From Trebouxia sp. TZW2008 (Eukaryota > Chlorophyta > Trebouxiophyceae > Trebouxiales > Trebouxiaceae): DNA of 64,000 nt. The notes beneath the pieces are model-generated. The model did not search any database and had not been told where the DNA came from. It was given only the letters and a program-made list of their open reading frames with translations. A program made the translations under genes and the position numbers. Below are positions 36,042-47,500 of the stretch, piece after piece. Every line of letters begins with the position of its first letter. Positions within the stretch are counted from its first letter, which is position 1. The stretch lies in NCBI GenBank assembly GCA_002118135.1, contig BDIU01000068.1, positions 124,001 through 188,000 on the forward strand, read 5' to 3'.

Positions 36042-37583
36042 GGGGCTAATCAGCTGACCCAAAGAATGTGTCACGGGCTGTCTTTATTGACGGCACGTAC
36101 TGTGTACACTGGTACGCTTAGGTACACTATAGAGGCTGTTCCAGACCAAATCATCACCTGTGCAAGGAAAGTAATACATTGTACCATGGACACTGTACGC
36201 TGTGTTACTTTGTTGGCTGCATATACCTCATTATCCCTACCTTTAGCCGGCCGTCTTGCGCAGTGTGAGGCATCTGAAAGACATGCATGCGTAGGATCAA
36301 GATTGAATTTGATGCACGTCCAGGACCAAATTTGAATTTGATGCACGTCCAGGACCAAACTAAAATTTGATGCATGCCTTGAACCGAGTTCAAATGATGG
36401 CTGCCGCAAAAGCGTTATGGATTAATATTTGTACCTGTTCTAGCAAGCTGGAGGTTTTTTGCTCCTGTTTAGGACTGGGAAAGTTGAAAATAGCTTGAAG
36501 TGCAGCATCTGTCAGGATGATGCTTTTGCATACAGACAAGGACAAACATGCATCACTTCTGCATGACACAAGAAATCTGGTGGAGCGTCAGAATCTGTAA
36601 ATTGCAAAGCACCAGCACAAATTTTGCAAACAGCATGGACCAGTTCGAGGCATCTCATGAGCTCTATGCGCAAACTCCATCTTTGCGGCAACTAGATTCA
36701 CGTTTGATATTTGCAGTACAGTTGACTAGTTGACATCAGAACTGAAAGTGGAAATGAAGCACTAATGCACATACTGTGAGGCATGTTCACATAAATCTGC
36801 AGCTGTGTGAACAGATTCTAACAACAGAAGCTTTCATCTCTCATATTTGCATTTCAAGATAATTTGTAATTACAACCTTTTATACTGCTTCACACTAAAG
36901 CATGCTCGATTGATTGCAAGTGCACAGGCTAACATCATAGAGTGTTTGAATTTGCTCAAATGGTCTACACTATGCAGCTGTACTGTACAACACACACTAG
37001 TTCTCGCATACACTGGTGACTCAAGCCGCCTCTGCAGAGTCACAGCTGTCTAAGCAGGTCTGAAACTCGCAAATGTCTGCATATCTAAGCTCTGGACCCA
37101 TGATTGTTCCCAAGTGTCAGGCATACAGTCACGGTACGCTGCACTATACAATACATACCGTATGTATTATTATTGTGTGTAGTACTGCTTCTTGCATACA
37201 CTGCAGTGACCCGACCAGCTTGTGACTTGAGCTGCATTGGCAGACACACGGCTGTTTAAGCAGGTCTGAACCTTGCAAATGTCTGCACACCTAAGCTCTT
37301 GACCTCATGATTGTTCCCAAGTGTCAGGCATACTGTCTGTTCACGGTGTACTGTACAACGCATACTGGTTCTTGTACACGGTGATGAGTTGAGCTGCATT
37401 GGCAGAAACACAGCTGTTCAAGCAGGTCTGAACCTTGCAAATGTCTGCACACCTAAGCTCTTGACCTCGTGATTGTTCCCAATTCTTAGGCATACAGTCT
37501 GTTGCGCGCCGTGATGGCCAAACACTGAATGGTGCAAAGCATGTATAGTAGGCACAGACATTTCTTGGAGAAACCTTCAGGAT
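36042..37583. other. Intergenic region with tandem repeats
   Basis: No gene recognised. It holds a relic of the HSPA12 last-exon acceptor at about 36115-36170 (reads QVMIWSGTAS against QVKNWSGTAS), three copies of a 32-bp unit at 36296-36390 (TTTGATGCACGTCCAGGACC), and three copies of a 165-180-bp unit at 37010-37505 (AAGCAGGTCTGAACCTTGCA ... TCATGATTGTTCCCAAG). Confidence 0.6.
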
Positions 37584-40500
37584 CTACTCCTCCGCAATGA
37601 AAAGGACTTGAGTCTTCAATTGCTTGCTTGTCTGCTGATCCATAGCAGTCACAGTCATTTCTGTCTGCCCAAAATCAAAGCTGACCTTGAACTTGTACTT
37701 TTCAGGGTCTTGCACTTTGTCAGGATCGTCAACATCCAAGACCAGAGAACCAATCTCTTGCATGCAGGGATCATCAGTGTACTGCTTGTCATTGATCTCG
37801 CTTTTCCAAATGCCAAAGAGCACCTTGTTCTGACGGACTGTGGAGGCTGTACCAGACCAGTTCTTCACCTGTGCAGAAAAAACACATCTTGAAAAAACTA
37901 CTGCTTTTTGGCAAACAAGCAGGCAGGCAGGCAGGCCCAACCCACCAGTCAACCAACAAGTCCATCAGTCAAACAGTCAAGGCCTCAATGAATCAATTGA
38001 CCAATCAATCAATGTAGAACAAGTCACATGAGCTTGTCTTTGGCCTTGAGCTCGGAACAGTACTGTCTCTTCTTACCAGTTGGGAGCACAGGTCACATGA
38101 GTACCCACATGCGTGGGGAGCATGCTTTGCCAACGCAAGCAGTTTAGGCAATCCATCATGCACAACTTATGCTGTCAGATTGCCAATGCAAGCAGCTTAG
38201 GCAATCCATCATGCATAACTCACGCTGTCAGACTCCAGTAACTCATCCTTAGCCACAAGCTGGGAAAAGTATGAGTCACAGTATGGCTTCTTAGTGGTTG
38301 GCTCTTCTCGCCACAAATCCCGCCTCAGCCCCTCTCGCCAGGTCCCTCTGGTCTTGAGACCGTAAGCGTACACCGCTTTCCTAGCAAAGATGGTGTCTGG
38401 GTGCAGGCCATACAATGCTGCACCTGCAGGGTTTATCACAATGATCATGCATGCGCCTGATTCAATGAAGTGCTGCAATGTTCTGTGGCACACCGCTTTT
38501 GTGGCAAAGATTGCACCGCTTTTGTGGCAAAGATGGTGTCTGCGTACAGGCCATACAATGCTGTAGTTGCAAACTGTGCAGTATAACATTGAGCAAGCAT
38601 GTTCTGCTGTTGTCAGAATACATACAGCAGAGTGCAGATGCAGATGCAGATGCAGCTGCAGCTGCGAATGAAGCTGCAGATCAAGGAGAGGTCGACGTTG
38701 AGGATCAATTTGTGAATGAAGAGTTTAGGGTATCGGGTCTATCAGAATACATACCATAGAGTGCTGCAGATACAGCTGCACATGCTGCTGCATACAAAGC
38801 TGCTCAAGAAGCTGTTTATGAAGCTGCTTATGAAGCTGCATATGCAGCTGCAGATGGAGATGAAGGAGAGGTTGAAGGTGAGGAGAGTTGTGGGTGACGG
38901 CAAGGTTAGAGGTGAGAGTGCAAGTGATGATGAAGGCGAGGTCGAGGATGAAGGTGAGGGTAAAGATGATGATAAAGGTGAGGATGAAGCTGCCGATGAG
39001 GCTGCTTATGCAGCTGTAGACAAAGGAGAGATTAAAGTTGAGGGTCGACTTGTAGGTAAGGGCCGGGTTGGGACGAAGGTGAGGGTGAAGGTGGTGATGA
39101 AGGTGGTGATGCAGGTGCTGATGCAAGTCCAGATCAACACCAAAAAAGGAAATGGCGCTTCCACACACAACAACACAAGCCTGAGTCTAGCTTTACCTGC
39201 AATAACAGCACGGGGTGAACTGTGTGGTGCGTGAATGTGCTGAACGCTGCAGGTAGAAGTTTTGAGCTGCTTAATCAGGTCAAAAAACAAAAGCCTGAAT
39301 CAACCTTTACCTATGAGAACAGCACGGGATGGACTGTTTGGTGCGTGAATGTGCTGAACGCTGCCTGCAAAAGCAATCTTGATCTGCTCGATCAGCAAGG
39401 TCGACTCTCCAAAACCGCCCGCAATCAGCAAGCGATCACACTGCCCATCTAATGCTGTCAGTGCAGCCAGCACAGCTGACTTGACCGGTCCAAGAATGCG
39501 CTCCCACAGGGCTGTGGCATCCTTGACTGATAGCCAGATCTCGCCTTCCATGCCGTTCTGGTCCTTACGCCACTTGGCCAAAGTCTGCATGCAAGGTCGT
39601 GGACTTTGAACAATAACAACCATCATCATCATCACACATGTGCTAGGTGTGTACGGCCCAAGTCTCGCCAGACATGCTTGTTCTGAGCGTCTTTGTGTGG
39701 CCATTACTTGGCACTGTATATGACCTGGGTGTCATAGCTATAATAGCTACAGTACCAATCAGAAAACGTGCAATTGCTTTAAGGCATATTTGGATATGGA
39801 CCTCACCTCAGGTGACCGAGCTTCCACCAACCGGAACAACTCATTTGGAAGCTCAATCTTCAAGAAATCGCTGCCATTGAAACGGCGCTTGGCAGCCTCA
39901 CACTTAGTTTGTAGGAACCGAGCGGCCATTGCAGCGTGGTCCTCCTTCCAGTCATCATAGCAGAATGGCAACTGCTTCCTCACATGCTCCTCCAGAAGAA
40001 CGTTTATGAAAGTCGATCCTGTCAAAGTCATCTGGCGGTGTCCTTGCTCTTTCAGCTTAAGTTGTTTGCCTTTTTTGATTACCTGCAACAACAGAGACTT
40101 TTCAGCTTCCAGTCATTGTAGCAGAATGGCAATTGCTTTCTCACATGCTCCCCTGACAGAACATCAATGACAGTCGATCCTGTCAAAGTCGTCTGGCGGT
40201 GGGCTTGCTCTTTCAGCTTAAGCTCTTTGCCTTTCCTGATTACCTGCAACAAGGGGGATGTTTCAGCATGATGCGACTTTGTCTGATACATGCCTTCTGA
40301 TGCACACGGCTGCTTTGCCCATGAAATGATATGCCATTTGTGCAGCAACATAGCATAGAGCTGGTTGCTGTGCTGTGCTGTGCCGTGCCGTGCCGTGCCG
40401 TGCCGTGCTGTGCTGTGCTGCCATATATGTGACACTTGTGAAAAGAAGATTGATAAGCAAGCTCACCTTGTGGCAGGTCACATCCACTGTACCACCTCCA

Positions 40501-42757
40501 GCATCAAGAATGATGACAGTCTCGTCCTCCTTGAGTTGCATTGGCGAACCTGGATTCTTGTTGCCCTTGACGGCGCACACAGCAACTGCTTCTGGTTCAT
40601 GCACTAGCACCAGTTGCCTGCATCCAAACGTACATGATCTCAGACAAGCCTGGTCCACCGATAATGCAAACTGTTTTGTCCACTTTCAGTAACTTGGGTT
40701 TTGCAAAATCCAATTGGATGGTCCTTGACGGCGCACAGCCATTGCTTCTGGCTCGTGCACTAGCACCAACTGCCTGCACTCAAATGCACACAGTGTCAGA
40801 AAAGCTTGTTCCACCAATAATGCAAACTGTCTCATTCACTTTAAGTAGCATGGGCAAAAGTGGGATTTTGATTGCTCTTGACGGCGCATTGCAACTGCTT
40901 GAGGCTCATGCAACTTGCCTGCACCCAAACGTACATCATCTCAGACAAGCTTGGTCCACCAAGGATGTCAAGCGTGTCATTTGCTTTGAGTTGCATGGGC
41001 AAACTTGGGATTTGGACGGCCTTTGACGGCGCACTGCAACTGCTTCTGGCTCATGCACCAGCACCAGTTGCCTGTAGCCCTGATTTCATGGTGTCACAGA
41101 ACCATGGTTCAGCAAGAATGAGGTCGGTCTCATGAGGTATGAGTTGCATGGGCGAACTAAGCTTGGCTGCTGTTACTATGACTGGGCAGTCAAGGGGCTT
41201 GTTTGGATGATTCAGAGAAGATCACTCCAGCATCCACAGCAGTTTCATGCATGGAGGCCTTGGAAGTGAGTGTTACCAGGTCAATGTTTTTGGAATTGCA
41301 GACTATTCAACCTGCCTTGATGATGCAACCTTGGTCGTTAATACAGTGAATTCTCTCTATACTGACTGCTTTGGTTTCCGAGAACATTGGCATTACATCA
41401 AACTGTATTTACACCTACACAGGGATGCATAATGCAGTGGTTGGATTCCGAGCGTCCTTATAAAATGTATTCACTATGATTTTGCAGTCATGATCAAGCG
41501 GCTCACTTGGATGATACAGAGGAGATGATCCCAGCATCCACAGCAGCTTCGCGCATGGTAGCCTTGGCAAAGTCAGACCAACCAGCCGGCACAGTCATCA
41601 CAAACACAGCCTCATTGGAATCATAGGTAGGCCAGTTATTCTTGACTTGCTTGATGGTGAACTCAAAGAAAAAGCGCAGGAAGTCTCCAATCACACGCTT
41701 TGGGCTGAGCTGAGGGCAATTTGCAAGGTCATTTGTGTTTGATGACTCATCCCCGGCTACCACAGTAGCATGCCCAGAAGGCTTGGCCAATGCCAGTTTG
41801 AACCTGCATAGCACAGAATACCATATGAGCATTGAATATGGCACATGGACTCAGACCAACGAGTGCTCAAGACTCTGAGTGGAATCCTCATGATTCTGTG
41901 ATGTGTGACCGCAGCGTATGCATGCACATGGGGCAATTGCTGGGGCAGGGCAGGGCAGGGCAAGGAAGCAGATGCAGCAAGCTCATGCAGCAAGGCAAAC
42001 ACCACCATTGCGCATCGCAGTTTGCTTTTGTCAACACTTGCAACACCAACAACAACAGCAAGGGCCAGGGCAATATAAAGGCATCTCAAGCATTAGCAAG
42101 TAATGATGCGCACCGCCGCAGAAACACATGTTGTCGCTGTTCCTGTGGGCTCATGTTAGTGAAAAGCTTGAAGGCTTCCCAGCCCCAAGTCAGAGGCTTC
42201 CAGCCATCTTTACGATACAGCATGGCTGTCAAATTCTTGCAGTATGGCTCTGGTTGCTCCGGCCATTGATCAAAGACACTGCACAGAACAAAAACAGATT
42301 GCTCTAAACATTCAAACAATCAAACATCTTGCAAAGAAGGGACAGTTCTTGCACAGAATTGAGTTCTCTATTTTGCAGCAATGCTCTTGCTTCAAGGGTA
42401 AATGGGAGAAGATGTGTGTAGCAGATACAAACTACAGGCTGCCTTTTGATGGAGCTGCAAACATCTTGTTTTACAGTGACGATACACAGCCAATTCTTAT
42501 TGTGTCATTATGAAAAGACCTTCTTGCAACAATAAATGGCATACTTGTATGGTTTTTGTGTACAGCTAAGACTGTAGTTGCCATTCATACAGAACTGCAG
42601 AGGGGTTCCATGGAAATGTTCGGACATGTTTATACAGGAAAGTGCCAGGTCAAACTCACGTGACGGGACTGCCCGGGACAGCAATGCTATAGCCAGTTGC
42701 AGCGGTTCCAAAGTCAATGCCAATGCTGTATGTGATGGGAGTTGCAGACGCATCCAT
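37584..42757 (-). CDS. HSPA12-type Hsp70-family protein, 8 exons
   Basis: Divergent Hsp70-like ATPase of the HSPA12A/B type (actin-like nucleotide-binding domain without the usual Hsp70 substrate-binding domain). Exons 42757-42660, 42278-42114, 41803-41507, 40617-40467, 40082-39807, 39584-39311, 38423-38224 and 37868-37584 join in phase to 581 residues. Landmarks: IGIDFGTAATGYSIA (phosphate 1), WPEQPEPYCKNLTAMLY, FVMTVPAGWSDFAKATMREA, LVHEPEAVAVC, VIILDAGGGTVDVTCH (phosphate 2), LLIAGGFGESTLL (adenosine motif), AALYGLHPDTIFARKAVYAY and a C-terminal beta part ending KTQVLFIAEE. The start ATG (42757) lies in the exon carrying phosphate 1; a CpG-rich stretch 0.6-1.8 kb upstream and an open exon-like segment at 43360-43450 suggest a 5'UTR exon. 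Nearly every intron has exon-edge copies. The client or function is unknown. Confidence 0.93.
38480..38580 (-). repeat. Acceptor-side copies of HSPA12 exon 7
   Basis: Two overlapping relics of the AALYGLHPDTIFARKAV segment at about 38490-38520 and 38525-38580 (the latter reads TALYGLYADTIFATKAV). The true exon starts at 38423. Confidence 0.85.
38630..39150 (+). repeat. Purine-rich imperfect repeat in HSPA12 intron 6
   Basis: About 520 bp of GATGCAG/GAAGCTGC and later GGTGAGG/GATGAAGG words, strongly purine-rich on the + strand. Its open frames encode Ala/Asp/Glu-rich (+) or His/Leu-rich (-) runs and are best explained as low complexity, not genes. Confidence 0.85.
39170..39290 (-). repeat. 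Donor-side copy of HSPA12 exon 6
   Basis: Copy of the SVQHIHAPNSPSRAVLIG tail with its GTAAAG donor (reads SVQHIHAPHSSPRAVIAG), 40 bp downstream of the true exon end (39311). Both splice site and frame look intact in the copied part. Confidence 0.92.
40100..40260 (-). repeat. Acceptor-side copy of HSPA12 exon 5
   Basis: A long, well-kept copy: VIRKGKELKLKEQAHRQTTL ... GEHVRKQLPFCYNDW compared with VIKKGKQLKLKEQGHRQMTL ... EEHVRKQLPFCYDDW in the true exon (40082-39807). Acceptor CCTGCAG|GTAATC-like text is preserved and the frame is open for about 50 residues. Confidence 0.93.
40365..40422. repeat. Pentanucleotide (TGCCG/TGCTG)n microsatellite
   Basis: About ten copies of a 5-bp unit alternating TGCTG and TGCCG, in HSPA12 intron 4. 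Confidence 0.95.
40650..41110 (-). repeat. Three acceptor-side copies of HSPA12 exon 4
   Basis: Copies of the exon 4 head (QLVLVHEPEAVAVCAVKG) plus intron tail (TGGACCAAGCTTGTCTGAGA...) lie near 40720-40800, 40870-40945 and 41020-41110. Spacing is about 140-150 bp. The first still reads LVLVHEPEAMAVRRQG-like codons. Confidence 0.88.
41190..41258 (-). repeat. Donor-side copy of HSPA12 exon 3
   Basis: Copy of the exon 3 tail (MREAAVDAGIISS) and following donor context, about 250 bp downstream of the true end (41507). Confidence 0.85.
41342..41478. mobile_element. MITE-like element, copy 5
   Basis: About 137 bp in HSPA12 intron 3. Left end TACAGTGAATTCTCTCTATA, then CTGCTTTGGTTTCCGAGAAC; right end CGTCCTTATAAAATGTATTC. 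More decayed than copies 3, 4, 6 and 7. Confidence 0.6.
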
Positions 42758-43079
42758 TGCGGTCACACTCTTCAAGCCTTGCACCTGCACTGATACAGTC
42801 AGTCAGTGTATGTACTTGGTGCACGAGCTGACTGTATAAGGCTGCACAACTTCATTGGTCTCGGAAATGGACTAGTCATGTAGTGGTACTATGAACAGCA
42901 AGTACGAGGGCGTGCATGGATATCGAGCCCTCAAGCAGGCGCTCGATATATTGATGCGTCAAAGCATCGTCGTACCTATGCAGCTTGACCTCTGTGAGAC
43001 CCAGTCACCTGCGACATTGCCAGCACAGTCAATATTGCGCCGTGTACAGGTGCAGTCACGAATGATCAGCTGACACTGC

Positions 43080-44560
43080 AGGCCGACCTTGCAGATGTCG
43101 GTTAAGCTATGTCATGACCAAGCAATGGATCCATCGGCTGGAAAAGAGTACAGAGAGGCCGTGTGTCAGTCATAATTGCAAGCAGGTGCCCGAACTCCCG
43201 GGCAGGTGTCAAACACGCGAAAGCTATGGCAGTGCAAGCTTGCCTTGCGGCCGTGACTGTATCCCTCTCAACGCGCGCCAGTGCTAGAGTTGATCGGCAG
43301 CAACGCAAAGGCAAATGCGATGCGTGTAGAATGCTCACCTGGCTCCTTGATGTCGTCTCCTGAAAGCGACTCGAAGTAGAACACCCTCTGCCCCCAGTAC
43401 AGGTGGGTCTGCACGGGTTGAAGTGCGAATCTCTTTGCGGCCACTCGCTAACAAAACGGCACTTGTCACGACAGGTAGCTGTTTTGTGCCCCTCGTGCGC
43501 TGATGAAACGTGTCACACACGCCAAATGAACGGTCGCTTCCAGGCTGGATCCCTGTCGGAGGTGCCCCTTGAGTCGGAAGCTCTCACCGACACAGCGTTA
43601 TGTACTGTAGTCAGCAAAAGCAAGATGCGACTCAGCACACTCAGGTTTTGATTAAGTCGTGATCAGCCGTCAGCAATTGGTCAGCGTGAGTCACGTTTCG
43701 ACCTGCAAAGAAATTGCTTCATCTGATCACGACCTGGTGCTTTGCATTACCGAACAGCTCTCGTGCATTTGGTAGCGACAGTGTCTATCAGTCATGTCAA
43801 ACGCAATGCGCAAGACCGATGAATCTTCCTTGTTGCCAAGCCCAGCTGGTGCTTATCCCAGCTCCAATTCGTGCACCGAGCTCAAGCTTGACCCGGTCAC
43901 CCCTCAACGTCCGGATCCCCTGCCCAAAGCAACCAGCAATGCGATTCAGGTCTGTCTGCACATCCAATGTTGTCACCGTCGCCGTCGTTGACGCTTCATT
44001 AGACCTAGACTTGCACAAGTTCGTACAATTGCAGACTGTACTTGAACCACTAGTACTTGGCCAACTGCAAGGCCACTCGTCTTGTGCAGCTGTTTTTGAG
44101 CGCGTCTACGTCTTGGTAGTGCTTGCATTGATTGTTCCTGCCTTGTGCACATTTTCTGTTAGTTTCTTGCTGAGCATCACCGCAGCGCTACGACCGCGCC
44201 GGCCTGCTCAACCATTTAAGCCCTTGTAGCCATGCCGACCAAGTCCCGCCTTGCGGCAGCCTTCACATCCGCGCAAGCATACCTGGTTGCCGCGCCCGGC
44301 AAGGCACTCCATCTTGTTGCATGCTGCGAACACGTCGACACTTGTCTGTCGCGGCGGTGGCGCTGAACCATATCTGGCTACCTGCACAGTGCAGCGCCAT
44401 GGCGACACCGCGTGGTCTTGACCGATGTCCGGAGGAGCTCAAATGTCAGCTCATGTCTTGGTGTGCTTGCTGGGTGCAGGAGGCTCCAAAATTCGCGGGC
44501 GAGACAGCTGCGCAGCTCCAAGCAGCACTCTTTGCCCATCCCGCCTCAGCAGGGCTAGGC
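43080..44560. promoter_or_regulatory. CpG-rich divergent promoter region, HSPA12 / coiled-coil gene
   Basis: A long CG-rich stretch between the divergent starts 42757 (-) and 44399 (+). On the - strand, 43450-43360 is open between a TTAG acceptor-like end and a GTGAGC donor, compatible with a 5' exon of HSPA12. Confidence 0.45.
43819..44229 (+). CDS. Possible small membrane protein (low confidence)
   Basis: A single open frame of 136 residues inside the CpG-rich stretch. The first part is Pro/Ser-rich; the last third has a hydrophobic segment (VYVLVVLALIVPALC then TFSVSFLLSI) followed by a basic tail ALRPRRP. No family recognised. An overlapping frame from 43794 (65 residues) competes with it. 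GC-rich sequence yields long open frames by chance, so this may not be a gene. Confidence 0.25.
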   Translation: MNLPCCQAQLVLIPAPIRAPSSSLTRSPLNVRIPCPKQPAMRFRSVCTSNVVTVAVVDASLDLDLHKFVQLQTVLEPLVLGQLQGHSSCAAVFERVYVLVVLALIVPALCTFSVSFLLSITAALRPRRPAQPFKPL

Positions 44561-47500
44561 AGTGAACGTGTCACCTCTACTGAGCCTGTCCAGAGAAGCC
44601 ACACAAGCTACCCTGCACTCAACTCAGATAGCTCACTACTGCATCCCAAGTCAGAGGCAGCACAAGGTGTGGAGCACAACTCTGGAGTGGGATCCTCAGC
44701 CAGCCACAACTTAGTGCCGCAGGGTGGATCTTCAAGTGGACCAGACTATAAGCAGTCAAAAGCGCCTCAATCATCAGCTGCTTCTGCTCAGCACACATCA
44801 GTAAGCACCGCTCTGCAGGAATCTGTATCCTGTTTGCCTTGTTGCCTTGCACATGCTTGTGCCCAGGAGCTGTGTTTGGTTCTTGTACACTGTAGCCAGA
44901 AGTCAACAGCAAAAGCCTGATGCTGCTTGTTGTTGCAAAGCCGTGAAACAGCACTGTTGGCTCTTAAGGGGCCTACAAGACCTGCTGACAAGATTGGCAC
45001 ATTCTTGTTTCAAATGCACACACCATGTGTGTCACACTTTGACTTGCTTGTTACACAGTATTATATGTCATGTCTGGAATTCAAAAGCAATAGTTCTAGG
45101 AAGCGCTGCAGCTGTCCTACACCTTGTGCAGTTGCTTGTACGCTTGTCGCTTGTGGAGTTCGGGCTGAAAGTTAAACGTATCTATGGCTCGCTCATCTTC
45201 GAATTGACAACAAACCATTCCTGACAAGGGTCAAGATGCAAGCTTGCTCAGAACTTGACACCTTATATTTTCATGCCAGCAGCACTATGTATACAAGTAC
45301 CGTATCAGTTCGCTGCATTGTGGCTGTACAGTGGTGATGAAGTTGCAGAGTGCTGCTTTTCTTGTAAATCTGCATGATCACGCACTTCTTGTTGAATCTC
45401 GTCCGGTGCTGTGCTACAATGGAAATGCATGCGTCGATTGCAGTAGAACGTTGTCTGTAAGACTGCTGCAAGTGTCTGTACCGTACTTACTGAGAAAGCG
45501 TTGCATCTGTTCACTGTAAATCTTGTGCACTACCTGTACTGTAGTTTGCTACAAAACAGTCGTGTCAACTAACACATGTCAACCAACATGAATTGACTAG
45601 TATGTGCTCTGGCCTGCAGCGGTTTGAGTGTAATCCCATGAAGACCTGCTCGGCACCCGGAGGAGCAGTGTCAGTAGACAGACAACAGACGCCAACTGTC
45701 CAGCTTCAGCAAGTTCAACAGCTCAGTCAACAGCTAGCAGCCGTCACAGCAGACAAGGAAAGGCTTGTAAGTGCTCTCCAGGCATCTAGGGCTCGAGAGG
45801 CTAGCCGGCCACAGGAACTAGCTATCTGCAGGGCATCAGCTGCACCAAGTGCTTCATGCGTTTTCCAGCCTGGCCTGCTCAATTTGCTACAGGAGCTTCT
45901 AGAGAACGTTGCGCATGGGTCATCACACGTTGGTGCTGGGTTGGTTGGCAGGTTGGTAGCCTACTGCAAGGCAAACGAACAAGGCATGGAACTGCCGGTA
46001 TGCCCTCAATATGACAGCCATCAGACATAGACAAACATGATGCAGCTGTGTACATTACAACATATGTCACGCTTGTGATGTGTCATTTATCAGACATGAG
46101 ACAAATGTGATGGAGCTGTGCACATGATCATCATGTGATGTATGTGTCGCAGTTGTGATGTGTTATGATCTTGCTGTTATGACGCACAATTCCGCTGTGG
46201 CGTGTTGCCTGTGTAGGTCCAATAGCACTGCGTTTGCCGTATGCATTTGATGGCATGTGTTGCAGCTGCAATGTATTCTTGCATGTCTTGCGTTCTTGCA
46301 GTGCAGACCTGCAATTGCCCTGTAATGCGTTGCTTTTGGGGATGCCTTGCTATGCACACTTTGTCCAGGCATCTGCTCCACAGAACAAAGCCATGCTTTA
46401 TTCATTGTATCTGAGCTTGCGCTGTGCATTTGCTCAAAGGCAGCATCACAAAGCACTGCACTAACACCACACAAATGTCTGTGCAGCACGGGAACCACTT
46501 CAGGAACTACACCCACGTAGGTTGGGGTGGGATTGCGTCAGTGCTGTTACAGCTCATGCTGAAAACCAGCTATCATGGCAGATGCAGTAATTTGCCTGAA
46601 AGGCAGCTGGTGCAGCAGCAGAACCAGCAGCAGCAGCAGCAGCTGCAAAAGTATTGTGAAGTTGTACAACAGGGTGAGAACAGTCTGAGAGAGCAGACAT
46701 TGCAGATTGACAGGTTGACGGCGCGCAACAGTCAACTCCAGAACACTGTGGTGGAAATGAAACAGAGAAATGCTGCAAAGGTACGAGGCTCAGCTTTGGC
46801 TTATATAATTGGTGCATCCAAGAATTTTTGCTGCAGCTCGTCACACTGCTTGCAGACACAATGCGTTCAATCAGGTATGTCTCTAGAAGAAAGGTTTGCA
46901 CATCACCTTCTGTTGTGTCACCTGAGATAATCTGTCCTGTTTCATACCTGGCTTTGCTTCAGTTAGCGCATGTGCACGCATACCTGTCCCCAAGTTGCTG
47001 GAGTCATCTCACAAATCCCAAAACTGTCATTGCTCACATGAGCTGTCGGTCTTGTTTCATGTCTGATTCTGCATCGACTAGCCCACGCACATGCGTGCCT
47101 TTGCAAGTTGCCGGAGTCATCTCACAAAACGCAAACCTGTCATCACTTACATGAGCTGTCACACAATTCCAACTTCATCACCAGCTTGTGTTTAAGAAAC
47201 ATTTGTGCTGTTGCAGTCACAGATACCTTCAATCATTAACTACTTGGGATCCATAGGTAACGCTCCTTACAAGTGCTATGTATACATACGTGCAATCAAG
47301 CTAGGGCACCACCATACACTTACTTACAAGTGCTCCATGCATGCATTCAAGCTACTGCATCACCATACTCTTACTTGTATACGCTGCATGCGTGCAATCA
47401 AGCTAGTGCATCATCACACTCCTACTTTCAGTGATTGGCACTTGAGAATTTGTTTGCTTGACAACTTGCATACTGTGCATTACATGTTGGCCTCAATGTA

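Noticed and set aside
38716..39234. Open frame of 172 codons (+) and 147 codons (-) with Ala/Asp/Glu or His/Leu runs
   Set aside because: It lies in a low-complexity purine-rich repeat inside an HSPA12 intron; both strands are open only because of the repeat.
43335..43520. Minus-strand open frame as the first coding exon of HSPA12
   Set aside because: The frame that would splice into HSPA12 has no ATG; it is more likely a 5'UTR exon or chance.
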